DNA of 64,000 nt from CALAED01 sp036378315 (lineage in GTDB: Bacteria; Actinomycetota; Actinomycetes; Streptosporangiales; Streptosporangiaceae), in assembly GCA_036378315.1 (NCBI GenBank), contig DASUWU010000166.1, forward strand, positions 32,288 through 96,287. Direction: 5' to 3'. Below are positions 60,194-64,000 of the stretch, piece by piece; position 1 is the stretch's first letter, and every line of letters starts with the position of its first letter. The notes beneath the pieces are model-generated. The model did no database searches and had not been told where the DNA came from. It worked only from the letters and a program-made list of their open reading frames with translations. The translations under genes were made by a program, and so were the position numbers.

Positions 60194-60764
60194 GTCTCTC
60201 CTCAGAATTGCATTTCGATGTCGGACCTATCCGCCATCCCAGTTGATTGGCTACCCGCATCGAATTAATGCAATTTGGGCGGGACGTACAAAGCTTGGGA
60301 ACATGGGTGCTATCTGCCGGCCAAGAATCTCCCGAAGAGACCAAATCCGGAGCTTTCTTCATGTGGCCAAGGGCATGCATGGCCCTAAATCGGGTCAAAG
60401 TATGCATATTGCGGAAACCGAGCGCTTTCGTGCGGACACCGAAAAAACGGGACGGCTCAAACTTCCGGCCCGGCATCCACCCATCCAGGCGACGCCTCGA
60501 TTCACGAAAAATGGAGAGAAAGCAGGTCCAGTCGGGCAATAGCCCACCGGTTCACGCGGCAGCCACCCCGAGCAGGCAAGGAACAGGACGAAGTCGGCGT
60601 CGATGTAAGGGAGTTGCCGCCACGTACGGGAGCGCCCATCGTGCTCAGATGACCCGTGCTGACTCCGCCCGCCAACGGATGGCCGAACCGGACGGCCAGG
60701 CCGCAGATATGACTCCTGGCCAACCGCAAGGCTTCCTGATCAGCTCGAAATATGGACCAATCTG
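60194..60764. other. Intergenic region, less GC-rich
   Basis: 571 bases in which I find no convincing gene: ORFs on both strands lack ribosome sites and family-like sequence. It is less GC-rich than the flanks. Apart from the inverted repeat at 60206-60275 I see no structure. It marks the change from core to mobile DNA. Confidence 0.6.
60206..60275. repeat. Inverted repeat upstream of the His-rich protein gene
   Basis: AATTGCATT (60206-60214) is the exact reverse complement of AATGCAATT (60267-60275), with partly matching CGATG/CATCG flanks. It lies just upstream of the gene start and might be an operator or leader hairpin. Confidence 0.6.
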
Positions 60765-61256
60765 TCAGGCGTTGACGCGCTTACGAGTCTTGCCGGTTCT
60801 TTCTTCTTTCTTCCCTCGCCGCCCGCGGGGGTTGGCCTCGGCGGTCTTGCGCTTCTTGGCGGCAGACTCGGGATTGACCATCTGAGACACGCGTTGGTGG
60901 GAGATGCCCAGGAGGACGCCGATATCGCGGGTCGTCAAGTCATGCTTGGTGAGTTCCCGGACGGCTGCGGTAGTTGCCGCCGCAGCCTCACGCTGCGCTT
61001 CCTCGGCAGCTTGGCGCTTGCTGAGCGCAGCATCGACCACTGAGCGCTCCTCGGCAGGGAGCACCGGCTCGATGACAATCTCGACGGCGGACTCGTCGAG
61101 CAGGTCGAATCGGGTGGCAAGCCAGTCGCGCGCCATGTCTTCAGTCTGGTCGAGACGGCGGACCTGGGTCGCCCCGGAGCGCTTGAGGCCGGGACCAGTG
61201 ATCTCAAGCATCCAGAACTTCCCATCGCGGCTGGCGGTCACGCGATAGGTGTTCAT
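60765..61256 (-). CDS. hicB: HicB-type antitoxin with helix-turn-helix C-terminus
   Basis: A 163-residue protein. Residues 1-60 form a HicB-like partial RNase H fold (MNTYRVTASRDGKFWMLEI). A helical, Ala/Glu-rich linker leads to a helix-turn-helix (TKHDLTTRDIGVLLGISHQRVSQMV, about 105-130) and a very basic tail. It should neutralise HicA and repress the operon. It lies 4 bp downstream of the toxin gene. Less GC-rich composition than the core genes fits acquired DNA. Confidence 0.85.
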   Translation of the reverse strand: MNTYRVTASRDGKFWMLEITGPGLKRSGATQVRRLDQTEDMARDWLATRFDLLDESAVEIVIEPVLPAEERSVVDAALSKRQAAEEAQREAAAATTAAVRELTKHDLTTRDIGVLLGISHQRVSQMVNPESAAKKRKTAEANPRGRRGKKEERTGKTRKRVNA

Positions 61257-61260
61257 CGGG

Positions 61261-61479
61261 TCAGCTCTCCTCGTCCTCTTCAAGATGGGCCAGGTCGTCT
61301 CTGAAGTCCTTGATGATCTTCCGTGCGAGGCGCTCGCCGATCTCCTTGTGTCGAGGCACGATCGCGGTCGCACCTCCGGCCAGCCACTTCTCGTGATTCG
61401 CGCCTCCGCCGTCCTTGAGGTCAAGGCCACGCTCACGTGCGAGCTTGCGGAGAGCGCGGATCAGATCAGTGTGCTTCAT
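61261..61479 (-). CDS. hicA: HicA-type mRNA interferase toxin
   Basis: A 72-residue protein with the dsRBD-like HicA fold: an N-terminal helix (LIRALRKLARERG), a catalytic histidine region GGANHEKW (His29), and VPRHKEIGERLARKIIKD. HicA cleaves mRNA independently of ribosomes. It is the first gene of the pair, toxin before antitoxin, as is usual for hicAB. The promoter elements upstream suggest a leaderless transcript. Confidence 0.88.
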   Translation of the reverse strand: MKHTDLIRALRKLARERGLDLKDGGGANHEKWLAGGATAIVPRHKEIGERLARKIIKDFRDDLAHLEEDEES

Positions 61480-61516
61480 CCAGGATAGGCTAGGTGTATT
61501 GCCAGTAACAAGGCAA
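61480..61516 (-). promoter_or_regulatory. hicAB promoter with overlapping palindrome
   Basis: Read leftward: TTGCCT (61516-61511), an 18-bp spacer and TAGCCT (61492-61487) put the transcription start at about 61480, next to the HicA ATG. The inverted repeat TTGCC-N8-GGCAA (61499-61516) overlaps the -35 and is a candidate HicB operator. Confidence 0.6.
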
Positions 61517-61634
61517 CTCGACTAGACAAATGGTGCGTACTGTCGACCGGGAGCGTGTCCGCGCAGGCTAGCGACAGAGTCGCCCATATCAGGATCAACC
61601 CACGATGCCCGTCCCCAGGCACAGGCTCGGCTAC

Positions 61635-61826
61635 TTACCGATGGGATTTTGCCCGGTCGAGCAGGGCGGCGAAAGCGCGGCGGCTCACCATCAGGGGTGG
61701 GCCGTCCGGATCCTTACTGTCCCGCACACCCACAACCCCGGAGGAGAACACGGCCACCTCAACGCATTCGCCCTCAGAGTGACTGTGACTGCTCTTGCGC
61801 CAGATGACCGTCGGGGGGGTGGTCAT
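61635..61826 (-). CDS. DUF397 protein
   Basis: A 63-residue DUF397 protein with the hallmark WRKSSHS, ECVEVA and VRDSKDPDGPPL segments. In actinomycetes it is nearly always the small partner of an XRE/DUF5753 regulator (Scr1/BldB-like pairs). Its ATG overlaps the end of the adjacent DUF5753 gene (ATGA) and has a GGAGAGG site. The partner here is damaged. Confidence 0.9.
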   Translation of the reverse strand: MTTPPTVIWRKSSHSHSEGECVEVAVFSSGVVGVRDSKDPDGPPLMVSRRAFAALLDRAKSHR

Positions 61827-62428
61827 AGCCTCTCCAGCAGGGTCTTGAGGAGTTCCAACGATTCTTCCTGAGACAAGGCAGAGGCCCTGATCTGGTCGAA
61901 CCGTATCTTGCAAGCATCCACCTTCGCTGCCTCTTCGATCAAATGCCCACCAACTTGATCGTCTATGTAGACGATGTCGGGCCCTTCCTCGAAGCTCAGC
62001 ACGGTCAGATAGCCGTTGAGACCAGCGTAAGCCCCTCGGCCCATGGGGACTATTTGGATAGTGACGTTCGGTCGTTGCGCGACCTCCACCAGATAGCTGA
62101 GCTGCTCTCGCATTACCTCTGGGCCGCCAACCATGCGGTGAAGAACGAATTCATCGAGTACAACCCAGAGGAAAGGCGGATCTGTGCGGTCAAGCACCGC
62201 CTGGCGCTTCAAGCGGGCGGCGAGGAGCTGGTCGAGGTTCTCGGAAAATCGGCCTATGCGAAGCACCTCGCGGGCGTACGCCTCGGTCTGGAGCAGACCA
62301 GGCACGAGGGCCAGTCCGAAGGTGCGGATGGTGCCGGCCTCGGCCTCGATGTCGGGGTAGGGCGGAACCATTCGGGGAGGGTCTCTTTGTTGACCAGGTG
62401 CCAGAGGTCTTGGAAGTAGCCTCGATGT
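61823..62428 (-). pseudogene. XRE/DUF5753 regulator, frameshifted and missing its DNA-binding part
   Basis: The DUF5753 domain is intact from YPDIEAEAG through LVPGLLQTEAYAREVL to the C-terminus. Just upstream, at about 62355-62363, the frame breaks: the other frame reads GYFQDLWHLVNKETLPEWFRP, which is the expected preceding family sequence. One base appears lost in the run read GGTAGGGCGG. Beyond about 62428 family sequence ends and the XRE helix-turn-helix is absent; the transposase lies on that side. ATG 62371 could still start a 182-residue remnant. Confidence 0.78.
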
Positions 62429-64000
62429 TTCGTAGGTCGGCTGGGTCGCGTAGCGGCCCGGCCGTTCTTGTTTTGTTGGTGGCTGGTCAGCGGGCTGGCC
62501 CGACTGGCGCGTCGGGTAGGCGGGGTTCCACGTGCCCGGGGTGGTTTCCTTCCTGGTGTTGTTGGAACGGTTCGTCGTGGTCAGGGCGGCGCTGGCAGGG
62601 TTTGTAGGTGGGTGATGGCCGTGGCGATCAGGTCGGCCCATCTCCAGCGGGCGGCGAGGCGGAGGCGGAGCTGTCGGCCGCCTTTGACCAGGCGTGCGGC
62701 GGCGGAGAACAGGCGCAGCCGGAGCCGTTTGGGTTCCCAGCGGCGGGCCGGGTGGCCGGTGAGGGCGAGCATCTGCATCCAGGCGGTCAGCTCGCAGGCG
62801 AGCGCGACCAGCTCGCACCAGATCTGGTTTTGGGCGAAGCCGTGCAGCGGCAGGTTGCGCAGCCCGGTGTCCTTGGCGTTGCGGATGCGGTCTTCGCAGC
62901 GGGCCCGGCGGCGGTGCCGCAGCTCGAGTTCGGCCAGCTGGCCGCGTCGGGTGCCGGTGACGAAGCAGGTGAAGCGGTGCCCGTCGAGGTCGGTGAAGCG
63001 CAGCTGCGCGCCGGGGTGCGGGCGTTCTTTGCGGACGATGACCCGCATGCCCTTCGGCCAGCCGGTCAGGTCGAGCATGCCGGTGATCTCCGCGACCCAG
63101 GCGCCGTCGCGGGCTTGGCCTTCGTCGTCGAGAGCTGCACTCCAAGCCCGTAGCGGGATCTTCCCGATCGCCTCGCAGATCTCCTCGGTCAGGCCGAACC
63201 CGATCGAGTACTTCACCCGCCTGGCGGTCACCCAGTCCAGGAACTCATGCGTGCCGCCGCCCGAATCGGTCCGTACCAGCACCTTGCTGTGCAGGCGGGC
63301 GGGGATCTGCGCGAGCGCGAGCCGACCGGCGGTGATGTGGTCGGCGGCGGTATTGGAGCCCGCATTCCCCCGTCGGAGCACGATCGCGGCGGCCTCCCCG
63401 GTCCCGGCCTGCCTGTGGTCGATGAACGCGGTCATCGGATGGAACCCGAAGGTGTGCTTCCAGGTCGGCGCCGCATGCTCCTTGTCCGAATGCGCGATCA
63501 CGATCGTGGCGTCCAGATCGAGTGGGATCAGCTCACCGCTGGCGCCCGGCGCGCCATCGCCGGCCAGCTCCCACACCCGCTCCCGGGCCGCGGACCGCGC
63601 CCGCCGGATCGCCCGCAACGCCTTCGGCCCCGCATCGGCCAACGTCTTGACCAGCCGCGACACCGTGGGATCCGAGGCCACCGGGCCGAACAGCTCAGGC
63701 GAAGATCGCAGCACGGCGATGTCGGCCAGACAGTCACCGCCCAACGCCAAGCTGACCGCCAGATCCGCCACGATCTTCCCCGGGTCGTGCATCGCCCCGG
63801 GCCGCCGCCACCGCTCCAGCCCCGCCGACAGGCCACGATCCAGGCCCGAAACCCGCAACGTCTGGGCCAGCAGCAGGCCACCGGCCTGACACATGATCCC
63901 CGACCCGTCCGCAGACACCACGATCTTGGCCTTCCGGCCGGTAACCTTCACTCCGAAAGTGCCTTTCAGCCGTGAGCTATCGAGACTTCAGCAATCCCGA
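62429..64000. mobile_element. IS1380-family insertion sequence, ends not resolved
   Basis: The transposase gene occupies most of this span. The left limit is set where the disrupted XRE/DUF5753 sequence stops. I could not find terminal inverted repeats or a target duplication; the other end may lie beyond the window. Confidence 0.5.
62581..63951 (-). CDS. IS1380-family transposase
   Basis: A 456-residue DDE transposase. Features: IPLDLDATIVIAHSDKE (first acidic residues), VLVRTDSGGGTHEFLDW (second acidic region), and the C-terminal CEDRIRNAKDTGLRNLP with the catalytic Glu, followed by the IS1380-typical NQIWCELVALACELTAWMQML. It appears full length, starting at GTG 63951. It ends about 150 bp from the damaged regulator and is probably the agent of that damage. 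Confidence 0.93.
   Translation of the reverse strand: MKVTGRKAKIVVSADGSGIMCQAGGLLLAQTLRVSGLDRGLSAGLERWRRPGAMHDPGKIVADLAVSLALGGDCLADIAVLRSSPELFGPVASDPTVSRLVKTLADAGPKALRAIRRARSAARERVWELAGDGAPGASGELIPLDLDATIVIAHSDKEHAAPTWKHTFGFHPMTAFIDHRQAGTGEAAAIVLRRGNAGSNTAADHITAGRLALAQIPARLHSKVLVRTDSGGGTHEFLDWVTARRVKYSIGFGLTEEICEAIGKIPLRAWSAALDDEGQARDGAWVAEITGMLDLTGWPKGMRVIVRKERPHPGAQLRFTDLDGHRFTCFVTGTRRGQLAELELRHRRRARCEDRIRNAKDTGLRNLPLHGFAQNQIWCELVALACELTAWMQMLALTGHPARRWEPKRLRLRLFSAAARLVKGGRQLRLRLAARWRWADLIATAITHLQTLPAPP

Noticed and set aside
1..64000. tRNA, rRNA or riboswitch genes
   Set aside because: Reading both strands by eye gave no convincing cloverleaf or T-loop context; GTTCGA matches all fall inside coding regions. 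A covariance-model scan would be needed to exclude small RNAs.

Overview
This window comes from a high-GC filamentous actinomycete, most like Streptosporangiales or a streptomycete relative. The evidence is very high GC, GTG starts, the conserved rodA-pbpA-pknA-pknB / DUF881 / crgA / rhomboid / ppiA / DUF5324 block found near actinobacterial origins, a class E sortase, and DUF397/DUF5753 genes. I see no tRNA, rRNA or CRISPR.

Layout. (1) 1-9.7 kb: cell-wall growth and division core. It holds the 3' end of a SEDS polymerase (rodA), its transpeptidase pbpA, kinases pknA and pknB (three PASTA domains), a leftward DUF881-sortase E-small membrane protein operon, crgA, a rhomboid protease, cyclophilin ppiA and a DUF5324 protein. 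trpG/pabA, which sits in this block in mycobacteria, is absent. (2) 9.8-16 kb: an acyltransferase, a branched-chain amino-acid-type ABC operon (two permeases and a lipoprotein, no ATPase), and an ArsR-SRPBCC pair read from an apparently leaderless promoter. (3) 15.3-17.7 kb: an XRE-nSTAND NTPase gene that has lost its usual C-terminal sensor and runs on antisense into the SRPBCC and ArsR genes.

(4) 18.0-48.7 kb: a large biosynthetic gene cluster that I cannot match to a described pathway. A StrR-like ParB-fold regulator opens it and a SARP regulator lies near its end. The rightward arm encodes a radical SAM/SPASM enzyme, a carrier protein, a GT-B glycosyltransferase, a StrD/RmlA-type nucleotidylyltransferase, a nucleotide-sugar dehydrogenase, an SDR, a single-chain fusion of both glutamate mutase subunits, and an Asp/Glu-type racemase. 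The leftward arm encodes a class III aminotransferase, a GT2, an SDR, a UbiA prenyltransferase, a membrane-anchored EEP phosphatase, a GT4, a flippase-like membrane protein, a sugar-binding lipoprotein, UDP-xylose synthase, UDP-glucose dehydrogenase, stand-alone NRPS condensation and adenylation proteins, and a Gfo/Idh/MocA oxidoreductase. Inferred logic: glutamate becomes 3-methylaspartate, is possibly epimerised, and is activated by the A protein onto the carrier; UDP-glucose becomes UDP-glucuronate and UDP-xylose; glycosyl and possibly polyprenyl-linked units are joined by the GTs and UbiA. There is no polyketide synthase, unlike known macrolactam clusters that use glutamate mutase. The right edge holds a transthyretin-fold protein lacking the hydrolase catalytic residues and a truncated copy of the EEP gene's membrane module.

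(5) 49.2-60.2 kb: a sugar ABC operon without ATPase, a two-component system with an ABC-2 exporter, a DUF4032 kinase-like protein, a Tat-exported PHP metallohydrolase, and a His-rich secreted protein with a possible sortase signal. (6) 60.2-64 kb: mobile and accessory DNA with a HicAB toxin-antitoxin pair, a DUF397 gene, a frameshifted and truncated XRE/DUF5753 gene, and an IS1380-family transposase running to the window edge.
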